Shown: positions 26,058-34,580 of the stretch, piece by piece | Layout of the letters: each line of letters starts with the position of its first letter | Position numbering within the stretch: the stretch's first letter is position 1 | From: ECT2AJA-110-A sp035399845 | GTDB lineage: Bacteria > Planctomycetota > Phycisphaerae > UBA1845 > UTPLA1 | Assembly: GCA_035399845.1 (NCBI GenBank) | Contig: DAOPJV010000029.1 | Span: 13,164-77,163 of the forward strand | Direction: 5' to 3' | DNA: 64,000 bases | The notes under the pieces: generated by a model | The model's database searches: none | Seen by the model: only the letters and a program-made list of their open reading frames with translations | Told to the model about the DNA's origin: nothing | Made by a program: the position numbers and the translations under genes

Positions 26058-28052
26058 TCATTTCTGCGATTTGACTTGTTCAGATTTCAGCGTTTCAGCG
26101 TCCCGTCGCACGAACGCCTCGATCGCCTGGTACTCCGGCAGACCCAGCTTGTCGTAAACCTCCGCCGTGTGGCGATTGCGATCCTCGGCGCGCTGCCAGA
26201 ACTCCCGCGCGTCGCTCGGTCCCGGGAAGAGCGCCTTGTCCTTCTGCGACTGATGGCGAAAAACAGCGAGCCGCTTGCGCTCGACTTCGTCCGGGCTCAG
26301 CGGCACGGCCATGTCGATCTCGTGCGGATCCCACTCCTGCCAGGCGCCGCGATAGTGCCACACGTCGCAGCACTTCATCCACGATTGATCGCCCAGCTTC
26401 GCAATCGCCCGATCAATCGCGGCCAGGCAGACGCGATGCGTCCCGTGCGGGTCCGACAGGTCGCCGGCCGCGTAGATCTGGTGCGGTTTCACACGCTCCA
26501 GAAGGGCCGCCACAATCAGAACATCCTTGTCCGACAGCTGGTTCTTCCGCACGCGACCCGTCTCGTAAAACGGCAGATCCAGAAAGTGAATTCGCTCATT
26601 CGCGACGCCCGCGAATCTCGCCGCGGCGCGCGCCTCCGTCCGCCGGATCAGTCCCTTGATCCGCTGAAGCTCGACGCTGTCGACATCCCCCGGCGCCTTT
26701 TCGCCGATGAAGCGCTGAATCGCCTCGCGAATTCCCGCGACCTTCTCCTCGCTCATCATCGCGAACGCGCCGCAGAACTCGTTCACGAAATCCGTCAGCC
26801 GAATCGCCTCGTCATCCCACACAGCGATATTGCCCGACGTCTGGTAGGCGACGTGGACCTCGTGGCCCTGTTCGCACAGCCGAATCAGCGTGCCACCCAT
26901 GGAAATCACGTCGTCGTCCGGATGGGGGCTGAACACGATGATCCGCTTCGGATAGACGTCGCTCGACGCCTTCGCCGCGTCGCCGTTCGGCTTGCCCCCG
27001 GGCCAGCCCGTGATCGTGTTCTGCATCCGCCTGAAGACTTCGATGTTGATGTCGTAGGCGCTGCCCCGAGAAGCGATCAGCCCCTGCAGGCCATTCTCGT
27101 TGTAGTCCTCTTCGACCAGCTTCAGGATCGGCTTGTCGACGCGCATCGACAGCCAGATCACGGCCCGACGAATCGTCGGCGTGTCCCAGGCGCCGTCGAA
27201 CTTCGATATGGGCCCGAGGAGCCACGGCGTCCGGATCGCCGTCAGCGCGCTCGCCGCAGCGCGATCCGCAATGACATCCACGCGACTGTGCTCCTGGAGA
27301 AAGCTCGCGGCAACGGCGGGTGTCACATCGCCCTCGATCGCCCGCGCCAGGATCGACGCCTTCTGCTCGCCGAAGGCCATCAGGATGATGCGCTTCGCCT
27401 CGAGAATCGTGCCGACGCCCATCGTGACAGCGCGCCGCGGCACGTGCCGTTCGCCGAAGAAATCCGACGCCGCGTCCATCCGCGTGACGCGATCGAGCGT
27501 GATCAGACGTGTGCGGCTGCGCTTCGACGAACCCGGTTCGTTGAAGCCGATGTGACCTGTCCGACCGATTCCGAGGATCTGCAGGTCCAGCCCGCCCGCC
27601 TCGCGAATTTGCGCCTCATAGTCGCGGCAATACGCCTCGACATCCTCCATCGCCAGTGTTCCGTCCGGCACGTGGACATTCGCCGGATCGATATCGATGT
27701 GATCGAACAGCGACTCCGCCATGAAGCGATGGTAGCTCTGCAGGGCGACGGGATTCATCGGCCAGTATTCGTCGAGATTGAAGGTCACGACATTCGCGAA
27801 GCTCACGCCCTCTTCCCGATGCAGCCGCACCAGCGCGTCATACACGCCCTGCGGTGTCGACCCCGTCGCCAGACCGAGGACGGCGCGTCGCCCTTCGCGC
27901 GAGCGCTCGCGAATCAGCTCGACAATCGCATGCGCGACACTCGCGCTCGCTTCGGCGCTCGAATCAAACACATGAACCTGTTGTTTGGACGTGTCGGCCT
28001 TGCCGATATCGGCGGCCCCGAGAGTCAGGCTGGCGCCCCGCATTGCTGTCAC
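26058..28052 (-). CDS. nagB: Fusion of glucosamine-6-phosphate deaminase (NagB) and LmbE/PIG-L deacetylase domains
   Basis: A 664-residue protein. Residues of about 25-290 are a NagB/sugar isomerase domain: VLGLATGSTPQGVYDAL (phosphate loop), VTFNLDEYWPM (catalytic Asp region) and GIGRTGHIGFNEPGS. Residues of about 385-640 are an LmbE/PIG-L deacetylase domain with the metal motif SPHPDDDVISMGG and a second motif, YAAGDLSDPHGTHRVC. The fusion is known in several bacterial phyla. It suggests linked deacetylation and deamination of amino sugars, yielding fructose-6-phosphate, but the true substrate is not established. The last 15 residues (DAETLKSEQVKSQK) are encoded by a G-type repeat that also contains the stop codon. 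Confidence 0.9.
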   Translation of the reverse strand: MTAMRGASLTLGAADIGKADTSKQQVHVFDSSAEASASVAHAIVELIRERSREGRRAVLGLATGSTPQGVYDALVRLHREEGVSFANVVTFNLDEYWPMNPVALQSYHRFMAESLFDHIDIDPANVHVPDGTLAMEDVEAYCRDYEAQIREAGGLDLQILGIGRTGHIGFNEPGSSKRSRTRLITLDRVTRMDAASDFFGERHVPRRAVTMGVGTILEAKRIILMAFGEQKASILARAIEGDVTPAVAASFLQEHSRVDVIADRAAASALTAIRTPWLLGPISKFDGAWDTPTIRRAVIWLSMRVDKPILKLVEEDYNENGLQGLIASRGSAYDINIEVFRRMQNTITGWPGGKPNGDAAKASSDVYPKRIIVFSPHPDDDVISMGGTLIRLCEQGHEVHVAYQTSGNIAVWDDEAIRLTDFVNEFCGAFAMMSEEKVAGIREAIQRFIGEKAPGDVDSVELQRIKGLIRRTEARAAARFAGVANERIHFLDLPFYETGRVRKNQLSDKDVLIVAALLERVKPHQIYAAGDLSDPHGTHRVCLAAIDRAIAKLGDQSWMKCCDVWHYRGAWQEWDPHEIDMAVPLSPDEVERKRLAVFRHQSQKDKALFPGPSDAREFWQRAEDRNRHTAEVYDKLGLPEYQAIEAFVRRDAETLKSEQVKSQK

Positions 28053-28223
28053 CCTTTCGAGCGCGTGGCGACGTGAAACGCACTGCCACGAAGATCAGAC
28101 AGTCGGTACCGGCGTACGCGACGGCGCAGCGGCCTCGTTCGCCAATCGGCGCCGCTCATCATGGGAGCGACTCGCCATCGCCGCAAATCCCGTGCGACGA
28201 AAATCGCATCCGGACGAGTCCAT

Positions 28224-29279
28224 CTATTCGTCGAAGAGGCCTGCGTCGTCCGCGTCGCGATCCGGAGCTTTCGGCGCAGGCGGCTTGAGGCCCAGGTGCG
28301 TGTAGGCCTTCGGTGTCGCACAGCGACCCTGCCGAGTTCGCGTGATGAAACTCCGCTGAAGCAGGAATGGCTCGACCATGTCCTCCAGCGTGTCGCGCGA
28401 CTGCCCCATCGTTGCGGCGACAGCCTCGATTCCCGCGGGGCCGCCGTGATAGGTCTCGATCAGCGCCGTCAGATAGGCCCGATCCAGTCGATCGAGCCCG
28501 GCGCCGTCGATCTCCTCGATCTTCAGCGCTTTCTCGACAACGGCCGTCGTGATCCGACCACTCCCTTTGACCTGCGCGTAGTCCCGAATGCGCTTCAGCA
28601 GCCGATTCGCCACACGCGGCGTGCCGCGCGAGCGCTCGGCGATCATCGCCGTCGCGTCGCCCTCCGCGTCAATCTCCAGCCGCTTCGCCGAGCGCGCCAG
28701 GATTTCTGTCAGGTCTTCCGCGTCGTAGAAGTCCAGGTGATAGCGAAGACCGAAGCGATCGCGCATCGCCGCCGAGAGCATGCCCGCCCGCGTCGTGGCG
28801 CCGACCAGCGTGAAGCGCTTCAGCCGGAAGTTGACGGTTCGGCCGCCGACGCCGCCGTCGATCGTGAAGTCAACGCGGAAATCCTCCATCGCCGGATAGA
28901 GAAACTCCTCAACGACCTTGTTGAGACGATGAATCTCATCGACGAACAGGATGTCGCCCTCGTTGAGGTTCGTCAGCGTGCTCATCAGCTCGCCGGGTTT
29001 CACGATCGCCGGTCCACTCGTAATGCGAATCCGATCGGCGACGCCCATCTCTTCGGCGATCACGTGGGCGAGCGTCGTCTTGCCGAGGCCCGGGGGACCG
29101 TCCAGCAGCACGTGCTCCAGTGGTTCCTTCCGCCGCATGGCCGCGCCGATGGCGATGCTGAGCTGTTCGACGACGGCGCCCTGCCCGACCCATTCGTCGA
29201 AGCGCGTCGGTCGCAGGGCCCAGTTCGTCCGCTCTTCAGGCGGGCCGCCGGACTCGTTGCTGATGATTCGATCACGCAT
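28224..29279 (-). CDS. ruvB: Holliday junction branch migration ATPase RuvB
   Basis: A 351-residue AAA+ helicase motor. Walker A is GPPGLGKTTLA (about residue 62-72), Walker B is DILFVDEIHRLNK, and sensor 1 is LVGATTRAG. The C-terminal winged helix ends with TRQGRCATPKAYTHLGL. It drives branch migration with RuvA. It starts two bases after ruvA and ends the cysS-ruvC-ruvA-ruvB cluster. The extra C-terminal tail (KPPAPKAPDRDADDAGLFDE) is acidic and Ala/Pro rich. The gap 28053-28223 after it shows nothing recognisable. Confidence 0.97.
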   Translation of the reverse strand: MRDRIISNESGGPPEERTNWALRPTRFDEWVGQGAVVEQLSIAIGAAMRRKEPLEHVLLDGPPGLGKTTLAHVIAEEMGVADRIRITSGPAIVKPGELMSTLTNLNEGDILFVDEIHRLNKVVEEFLYPAMEDFRVDFTIDGGVGGRTVNFRLKRFTLVGATTRAGMLSAAMRDRFGLRYHLDFYDAEDLTEILARSAKRLEIDAEGDATAMIAERSRGTPRVANRLLKRIRDYAQVKGSGRITTAVVEKALKIEEIDGAGLDRLDRAYLTALIETYHGGPAGIEAVAATMGQSRDTLEDMVEPFLLQRSFITRTRQGRCATPKAYTHLGLKPPAPKAPDRDADDAGLFDE

Positions 29280-29281
29280 GA

Positions 29282-29923
29282 TTACGCCTTGACCGCGCGG
29301 CCTTCATTTTTCAGCCGATAGACGGCCGTGACCCATTCGTCGGCGCCGCTCGGCGTTTCATTCGACTGCGCCACACGGGCGATCCATCGCTCCGCGTCAT
29401 TCCGGCTGTCGCCCCAGGCGACGAGGATCTCAATCGCGTCCTTCTGATCCGTGGAGAACTCCGGCCGCGCCGCGGTCTCGGGAATGATGTCCGCCAGCGC
29501 GTGGGCCCGCGCCTTGCCTTTCAGTTCCGCCACGATCGTCTCGGCCATGCGCTTGCCGATGCCCGGCAGCTTCGTCAGGGCGGCCGCGTCCCCCATCTCG
29601 ATCGCCGCCGCGATCCGCCCCGCGGGTGTCGACAACGCCTTGAGCGCCTTGCGAATACCCATGTTCTTCACGCTGATGAACAGCTTGAAAAACGCGCGAT
29701 CCTCGGCCCGGAGAAACCCGACGAGCCGCGGCGTCAGATTCGCGCCGGCGGCCGAGCCCTCGAAATACTGAAGCGTGTGCAGCGAAATGACATCGCCCAG
29801 GTCCGCCGCCAGCTCCGATCGCGCGTAGGCCGGCACCATCACTTCGTAGGCGAGGCCTTCGCGATCGACGATCGCCGCATCGTCCGTCAGCTCGACGAGC
29901 CTGCCCTGGATTCGAACGATCAT
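29282..29923 (-). CDS. ruvA: Holliday junction DNA helicase subunit RuvA
   Basis: A 213-residue protein of normal length. The N-terminal OB-fold starts MIVRIQGRLVELTDD. The tandem helix-hairpin-helix DNA-binding region includes FKLFISVKNMGIRKALKAL and LTKLPGIGKRMAETIVAELKGK. The C-terminal domain that contacts RuvB follows (DAIEILVAWGDSRNDAERWIARV). It overlaps ruvC by four bases and is separated from ruvB by two, so the three are coupled. Confidence 0.96.
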   Translation of the reverse strand: MIVRIQGRLVELTDDAAIVDREGLAYEVMVPAYARSELAADLGDVISLHTLQYFEGSAAGANLTPRLVGFLRAEDRAFFKLFISVKNMGIRKALKALSTPAGRIAAAIEMGDAAALTKLPGIGKRMAETIVAELKGKARAHALADIIPETAARPEFSTDQKDAIEILVAWGDSRNDAERWIARVAQSNETPSGADEWVTAVYRLKNEGRAVKA

Positions 29924-30456
29924 CGATCGCCCCCCGCCGCCATCGCCAGCTCATCGCGCTGCGCCACATCGGCGCAGATTGCGATCGCAAGGGCGTCCGC
30001 CACGTCCGCCGGCTCCGGCGGCTCACTCAGATTCAGCACGTGCGCGATCGCCTGCTGCATCTGCCGCTTGCTCGCATGGCCGTTGCCCGTCAGTGTCTTC
30101 TTGATCTTCGTCGCCGGCAGGCTCAGCACACGGGCGCCCGCCCGGGCCGCGGCCAGCAGAATCACGCCGCGCGCGTGCCCCATCATGATCGCCGTTCTCG
30201 GATGCTTGTAGTGCGCATAAAGGGATTCAACCGCGACGAGATCCACATCGTGTTCGCCAAGGATCTCCGCCAGCCCCGCGTCAATCTCAACGAGCCGCCG
30301 TTCCAGGGGGACCGACGCGTTCGATCGCACGACGCCGGCGTCGATCACACGCAGGGGGCGCGTGTCGATCACGGCGTACCCCGTCCGGTCCAGCCCCGGA
30401 TCGATACCGAGGATGCGCCGTACGGAGGAATCGGATGCGTCTATTCGATGCGCCAC
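29920..30456 (-). CDS. ruvC: Crossover junction endodeoxyribonuclease RuvC
   Basis: A 178-residue resolvase that cuts Holliday junctions. The first catalytic Asp is in ILGIDPGLDRTGYAVID, then VAVESLYAHYKHPRTAIMMGHARGVIL carries the second acidic residue. The C-terminal acidic pair falls within EPADVADALAIAICAD. The start overlaps the end of cysS by 16 bases. The whole set is likely one transcript. Confidence 0.96.
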   Translation of the reverse strand: MAHRIDASDSSVRRILGIDPGLDRTGYAVIDTRPLRVIDAGVVRSNASVPLERRLVEIDAGLAEILGEHDVDLVAVESLYAHYKHPRTAIMMGHARGVILLAAARAGARVLSLPATKIKKTLTGNGHASKRQMQQAIAHVLNLSEPPEPADVADALAIAICADVAQRDELAMAAGGDR

Positions 30457-31952
30457 CGTGTGCCGTCCTTGCCATCCTCGAGCGTGACGCCGAGTTTCGT
30501 GAGCTCATCCCTGATGTGATCGCCGATGGCGTACTGCTTCGCCTCGCGGCTCAGTTTGCGCACTTCCACCAACAGATCGACGAGTTGCGGCAGCTTGCTG
30601 TCGTCGCCCGCCAGCTTCGCCGCGGGGCGTCGCTCGAACAGGCCCAGCACATTGCCCAGCGACACGAGCGTGCCGCCTGCGGCTCGCAGCATGTTCCGCG
30701 GCGTTTCCTCGGAGTGCGTCTCGAGCTTGGCCGAATCGATGTACTTGTTCATCGCGTTGGCGATCTCAAACAGGACGGCGATGGCGCCAGCCGTGTTGAA
30801 ATCGTCGTCCATCTCTTCCAGGAAGCGGACGCGCAAGTGCATCAACTCATCCAGCAGATCGCGGCCGCGCGGATCCAGCTCGGCGTCGCGCATGCGTTCG
30901 ATCTGCAGCTCCGGCTTGTAGGGATCGGCGTTCGTCACGCGCTCGACGCGCTCCAGCAGGCGCCGGAAGGTCCCGAGGCCTGTCTTCGCCGCCTTCAGCA
31001 CTTCGTCGGAGAACTCAATCGGCGAACGATAGTGCGACTGCAGGATCAGGAATCGCAGGACCTCCGGATCGTGGCGGTTGAGGAGATTCGTGATCTGCAG
31101 CGACTCCATCACTTTCGCCATTTCGGCGTCGCTCTTGGAGATCTTCTTCGTGTTGAATCGCGTCAGGCCGTGATGCATCCAGTACCGCGCGAAGACCTGG
31201 CCCGTCGCGCTCTCGGCCTGGGCGATCTCATTCTCGTGGTGCGGAAACTTCAGGTCCATCCCGCCGCCGTGGATGTCAAACGTCTGTCCGAGGTACTTCA
31301 TCGCCATGGCTGAGCACTCGATGTGCCAGCCCGGCCGGCCGACGCCCCACGGCGCCTTGTATTTCGCCGTCGCCGGTTCGTTCGGCTTCGCCGCCTTCCA
31401 CAGGGCGAAATCGCCGGGGTTGCGCTTGGCGGCCTTGACGAGACCGTCGCGGGTGCCCGACTCCTGGTCATCCGGCCTGCGATTCGTCAGCTTGCCGTAG
31501 TCCTCGTCCTTCGACACGTCGAAATAGACGTCGCCTTCGACCACGTAGGCGTGATCCCGTTCGATGAGATCGTTGATGTGATCGATGATCTCCTGAATGT
31601 GCTCGCTCGCCCGCGGCATGTAGTCGATGTTCCGCACGCCCAGGGCGCCCATCGCATCGACATATTGCCGCTCGAGATCGCGGGCCAGTTCGAGCATGTC
31701 GCGCCCCTGGGCCTCCGCCTCGGCGATCAGCTTGTCCTCGACATCCGTCACGTTCACCACCCACGTGACTTTGAAGTTCTTGAACATCAGGTACCGCTTG
31801 ATCACGTCAAAGATAACGGGACCCACGGCGTGACCGATGTGCGACGGCTTATAGACCGTCGGACCGCAGAGATAGACGCCGACTTCCCCCGGCCTGACGC
31901 TCTCGAACAGTTCCTTCTCACTCGTCAGCGTGTTATAGACGCGTAGTGTCAT
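30441..31952 (-). CDS. cysS: Cysteinyl-tRNA synthetase
   Basis: A 503-residue class I aminoacyl-tRNA synthetase. The start is set at ATG 31952 because family homology begins at MTLRVYNTLTSEKE; the open frame upstream encodes repeat-derived residues. The zinc-binding Cys and HIGH motif are in YLCGPTVYKPSHIGHAVGP. The second zinc region is WHIECSAMAMKYLG with HHENEIAQ, and the KMSKS motif appears as KISKSD. The anticodon-binding helical domain occupies the C-terminus. It heads the ruvCAB cluster. Confidence 0.97.
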   Translation of the reverse strand: MTLRVYNTLTSEKELFESVRPGEVGVYLCGPTVYKPSHIGHAVGPVIFDVIKRYLMFKNFKVTWVVNVTDVEDKLIAEAEAQGRDMLELARDLERQYVDAMGALGVRNIDYMPRASEHIQEIIDHINDLIERDHAYVVEGDVYFDVSKDEDYGKLTNRRPDDQESGTRDGLVKAAKRNPGDFALWKAAKPNEPATAKYKAPWGVGRPGWHIECSAMAMKYLGQTFDIHGGGMDLKFPHHENEIAQAESATGQVFARYWMHHGLTRFNTKKISKSDAEMAKVMESLQITNLLNRHDPEVLRFLILQSHYRSPIEFSDEVLKAAKTGLGTFRRLLERVERVTNADPYKPELQIERMRDAELDPRGRDLLDELMHLRVRFLEEMDDDFNTAGAIAVLFEIANAMNKYIDSAKLETHSEETPRNMLRAAGGTLVSLGNVLGLFERRPAAKLAGDDSKLPQLVDLLVEVRKLSREAKQYAIGDHIRDELTKLGVTLEDGKDGTRWRIE

Positions 31953-32013
31953 AGGCTCGCAAACTCTCGCTGTTGATCCCCGGATCGGCGGTCTTCCGTC
32001 ACGGGACCTGTAA

Positions 32014-32173
32014 GGTGGGCCACGCCCACCATTCACGCCACCTGCCACTCAAATTCAGGGCGGGCATGCCCCCCCCTGGCGCCGCTGGTACGAGAATCCC
32101 CTCTCGTACCCATCTCCGCGGGAATCCCTTCCCGCCGGGTGGCCCACCCCTTCAGGGGTGGGGGCGCGACGAT
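32014..32173. repeat. Cluster of F, D and A elements upstream of cysS
   Basis: Element F (GGTGGGC-CAC-GCCCACC) is at 32014-32030. Element D (arms GGTACGAGAA and CTCTCGTACC, loop TCCC, one mismatch) is at 32087-32110. The short D form GCGGGAA-TCCC-TTCCCGC is at 32118-32135. Element A is at 32137-32173. Together they fill most of the gap between ispF and cysS. Confidence 0.85.
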
Positions 32174-32192
32174 ACGACTTCACTCCACATCA

Positions 32193-32687
32193 TCAGAGCC
32201 CCGTCAGCCCGGCGATCACAGTACAGGCCATCGCCTCACCACGACCTACGGCGTCGACGCCCTCGTTCGTCTTGGCCTTCACGCTGACAGCGCTGGTCTC
32301 CAGACCCAGCAGATCCGCCAGGCGCTCGGCGATCGCCGCCTTGTAGGGAGACAGCTTCGGCCGCTCCGCGTGAATGACGACGTCGATGTTGACGGCAGCA
32401 TACCCCAAATCCCGGACGCGCTCGACGACCTTTTCGACCAGCCGTGTCGAATCCACACCCTTCCATTGCGGATCCGTATCCGGGAACTGCTCACCGATAT
32501 CCGGCAGCCCCGCCGCCCCGCACAACGCGTCGATCAGCGCGTGACAGACAATATCGCCATCGCTGTGACCGGCCAGTCGCTTGTCGAAGGGCACATCGAC
32601 GCCGCCCAGCCGAAGCCCGCCCCCCGGCTCCAGCCGATGCAGATCCGTCCCGATCCCAACGCGATGTATTTCCTGATTCTCTGACAT
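32193..32687 (-). CDS. ispF: 2-C-methyl-D-erythritol 2,4-cyclodiphosphate synthase
   Basis: A 164-residue MEP-pathway enzyme. Metal-binding residues lie in GIGTDLHRLEPGGGLRLGG (DxH) and AGHSDGDIVCHALIDALCGAAGLPDIGEQFPDTDP. The C-terminus AVSVKAKTNEGVDAVGRGEAMACTVIAGL is typical. With ispH in the same window it indicates isoprenoid synthesis by the MEP pathway. It follows dapF after about 50 bases. Confidence 0.97.
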   Translation of the reverse strand: MSENQEIHRVGIGTDLHRLEPGGGLRLGGVDVPFDKRLAGHSDGDIVCHALIDALCGAAGLPDIGEQFPDTDPQWKGVDSTRLVEKVVERVRDLGYAAVNIDVVIHAERPKLSPYKAAIAERLADLLGLETSAVSVKAKTNEGVDAVGRGEAMACTVIAGLTGL

Positions 32688-32740
32688 GATTTCGGGGCGC
32701 CGTCATGCGATCCGTTAGACGATCAGACGGTTTGACTCTT

Positions 32741-33619
32741 TCAAATTTCGACGATCCCGGAAAACACTTCCGCCGCCGGTCCCGTCATGAAAACCGATCC
32801 GTCCGCCTCGGGCCAGGCGATCTCCAGATCCCCGCCCGGCAGATGCAGCAGCGTGGAGCGATCGAACCGGTCCTCCAACACGCCGGCGACGTGCACGGCG
32901 CACGCCCCCGTGCCGCAGGCCAATGTGATTCCGCTGCCGCGCTCCCATGTCCGCATCGTCGCCTCGCTGCGGTCCGCCGTCTGCACGACATGGAAATTCA
33001 CGCGATTCGGGAACATCGCGTGCCGTTCGACCAGCGGACCGATCCGCTCCAGGTCGAAGGCGCTGACATCGTCCACGAACGTGACGGCGTGCGGATTGCC
33101 CATCGACACACAGGTGATACTCATCGTCACGCCACCGACCTTCAGCGGCGCGTCGATGCAGCGCTTGAAGTCGAACGTCACGGGGATGTCGGCGCACGTC
33201 AGGATCGGAGTCCCCATGTCCACGCGGACGCGTTCGATCCGCCCATCCTCCCCGGGAAACGCCACAAGTGACAGCACGCCGCGATCCGTCTGAACGCGAA
33301 TCGTGCGCCGCCCCTCCGCGTCCCCGGTCGCCGGGCACAGTTCGTGATCGATCGCGTACTTTGCCACGCAGCGCACGCCGTTGCCGCACATTTCGCCACG
33401 CGAGCCGTCGGCGTTGAACATGATCATCCGCACGTCCGCCAGGACATTCGCCTCGGGCGGCGCGATGAGAATCAGGCCGTCGGAACCGATCCCCCGATGC
33501 CGATCGCTTACGACGCGCGAGATCGCCGGCGCGTCGTCCGCCGACATCGCCACGTCAAAGCAGTTGACGTACACGTAGTCGTTCCCCAGCCCGTGCATCT
33601 TGGTAAACGCAAACTTCAT
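32741..33619 (-). CDS. dapF: Diaminopimelate epimerase
   Basis: A 292-residue enzyme that converts LL- to meso-diaminopimelate for lysine and peptidoglycan. It starts with KMHGLGNDYVYVNCF. The two catalytic cysteines lie in EMCGNGVRCVAKY and LACGTGACAVHVAG. A functional dapF suggests peptidoglycan is made, which matters because cell-wall status in planctomycetes was long debated. A short T-rich G-type sequence borders its stop codon. Confidence 0.97.
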   Translation of the reverse strand: MKFAFTKMHGLGNDYVYVNCFDVAMSADDAPAISRVVSDRHRGIGSDGLILIAPPEANVLADVRMIMFNADGSRGEMCGNGVRCVAKYAIDHELCPATGDAEGRRTIRVQTDRGVLSLVAFPGEDGRIERVRVDMGTPILTCADIPVTFDFKRCIDAPLKVGGVTMSITCVSMGNPHAVTFVDDVSAFDLERIGPLVERHAMFPNRVNFHVVQTADRSEATMRTWERGSGITLACGTGACAVHVAGVLEDRFDRSTLLHLPGGDLEIAWPEADGSVFMTGPAAEVFSGIVEI

Positions 33620-33652
33620 ATTGATCCCGCCGTGGGTGTCCTACGCCAACCA

Positions 33653-33780
33653 GGGTGGCTCACCCCTTCAGGGGTGGGGGCGCGACGATCGACCAACGTC
33701 GGGGCCACCGCTGCTCTGAAAACAGACTGCTGGTACGAGAATCCCTTCTCGTACCCATCCCTGCGGGAATCCCTTCCCGC
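33653..33780. repeat. A element plus D hairpins upstream of dapF
   Basis: Element A is at 33653-33690 (GGGTGGCTCACC variant start). A full D hairpin, arms GGTACGAGAA and TTCTCGTACC around TCCC, is at 33732-33755. Its short form, GCGGGAA-TCCC-TTCCCGC, is at 33763-33780. They fill much of the 279-base gap between dapF and a small lipoprotein gene. Confidence 0.87.
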
Positions 33781-33898
33781 ATCCGCCGGCCAACAGCGTG
33801 GCGCGCCCGAACCGATCACGCAAGCGCGCTTTATTGCAGATCGGGTCGCAACCGCCAGATACCCGCGAAATCAACTGAATCAAAGCGCCGGGCGGAAT

Positions 33899-34462
33899 CT
33901 ACTTGGTCACCGCTGGCGATCGTGGGCCACTCTTTCGACTTGCGGTCTTACCGAAATCTCTTGACGGACAATCGGAATTTCGAGTTTGGGATTCCGAGAT
34001 CAGATCCTTGTAGTCGCCGGGCGTCTGATAAAGGGCGCGGCGCCGGAATTCATCCCAGTTCTGAATATCCACATTCGAGCGTGGATCATCTCTGAGCGAC
34101 GTGCTGCGCGTGAGGGCGTCGTATGCAATCACAAACCGCTGGGGCCCGGGAGCTTCTCCGCACTTCAGGTAATCGTAGATCGTGAAACGATGGACCTTTC
34201 GGTCATCCGGAGAAAACCAGCTGCGCTCGGAGACACAAAGCCTATAGTGATCATGCAGCGGACGATTGTCCGCGTCACCCGTCGCCTCGCGCAGAAACCG
34301 TCTGGCATGCCCTTGCGCGAACCCAAGTCGCGTCTTGACATTGATATTCGGATCACCCGAGATGCAGCCGTTCGACAGGCAAACGACCCAACAACTGAGA
34401 ATCGCGAAAACGGGCTGAATCCGAATTCGACGCTGTCGTGTTACCATCGAAATTGCCCTCAT
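33899..34462 (-). CDS. Small putative lipoprotein, function unknown
   Basis: 187 residues from ATG 34462 (a second ATG at 34447 is possible). The N-terminus is basic, then hydrophobic (PVFAILSCWVVCLSNGC), which fits a lipoprotein signal with Cys at the cleavage site. The mature part has no domain I recognise; conserved-looking stretches are KTRLGFAQGHARRFL and RFVIAYDALTRSTSLRDDPRSN. It lies between the PUFA synthase operon and dapF on the same strand. GC content seems lower than in neighbouring genes, so it could be a recent acquisition. Confidence 0.55.
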   Translation of the reverse strand: MRAISMVTRQRRIRIQPVFAILSCWVVCLSNGCISGDPNINVKTRLGFAQGHARRFLREATGDADNRPLHDHYRLCVSERSWFSPDDRKVHRFTIYDYLKCGEAPGPQRFVIAYDALTRSTSLRDDPRSNVDIQNWDEFRRRALYQTPGDYKDLISESQTRNSDCPSRDFGKTASRKSGPRSPAVTK

Positions 34463-34520
34463 GGTTTCGATTCGCCTGCCGGGACGCGACTGCATTCAGA
34501 CGCACACGCCGATCCCGCCC

Positions 34521-34580
34521 GATGGGCGAAGCCCGCCCTGCCATTTTGACTTTTTTGCGTTTTGAGTTTTCGAAATTTCG
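34521..34580. repeat. F variant and T-rich G repeat downstream of the pfaC-like gene
   Basis: GATGGGC-GAA-GCCCGCC (34521-34537) is an F-like palindrome. TTTTGACTTTTTTGCG-like units (34543-34580) run up to the stop codon of the pfaC-like gene. Confidence 0.6.

Noticed and set aside
31953..32048. N-terminal extension of cysS from 32048
   Set aside because: It would translate F-element sequence, and CysS homology begins at ATG 31952.
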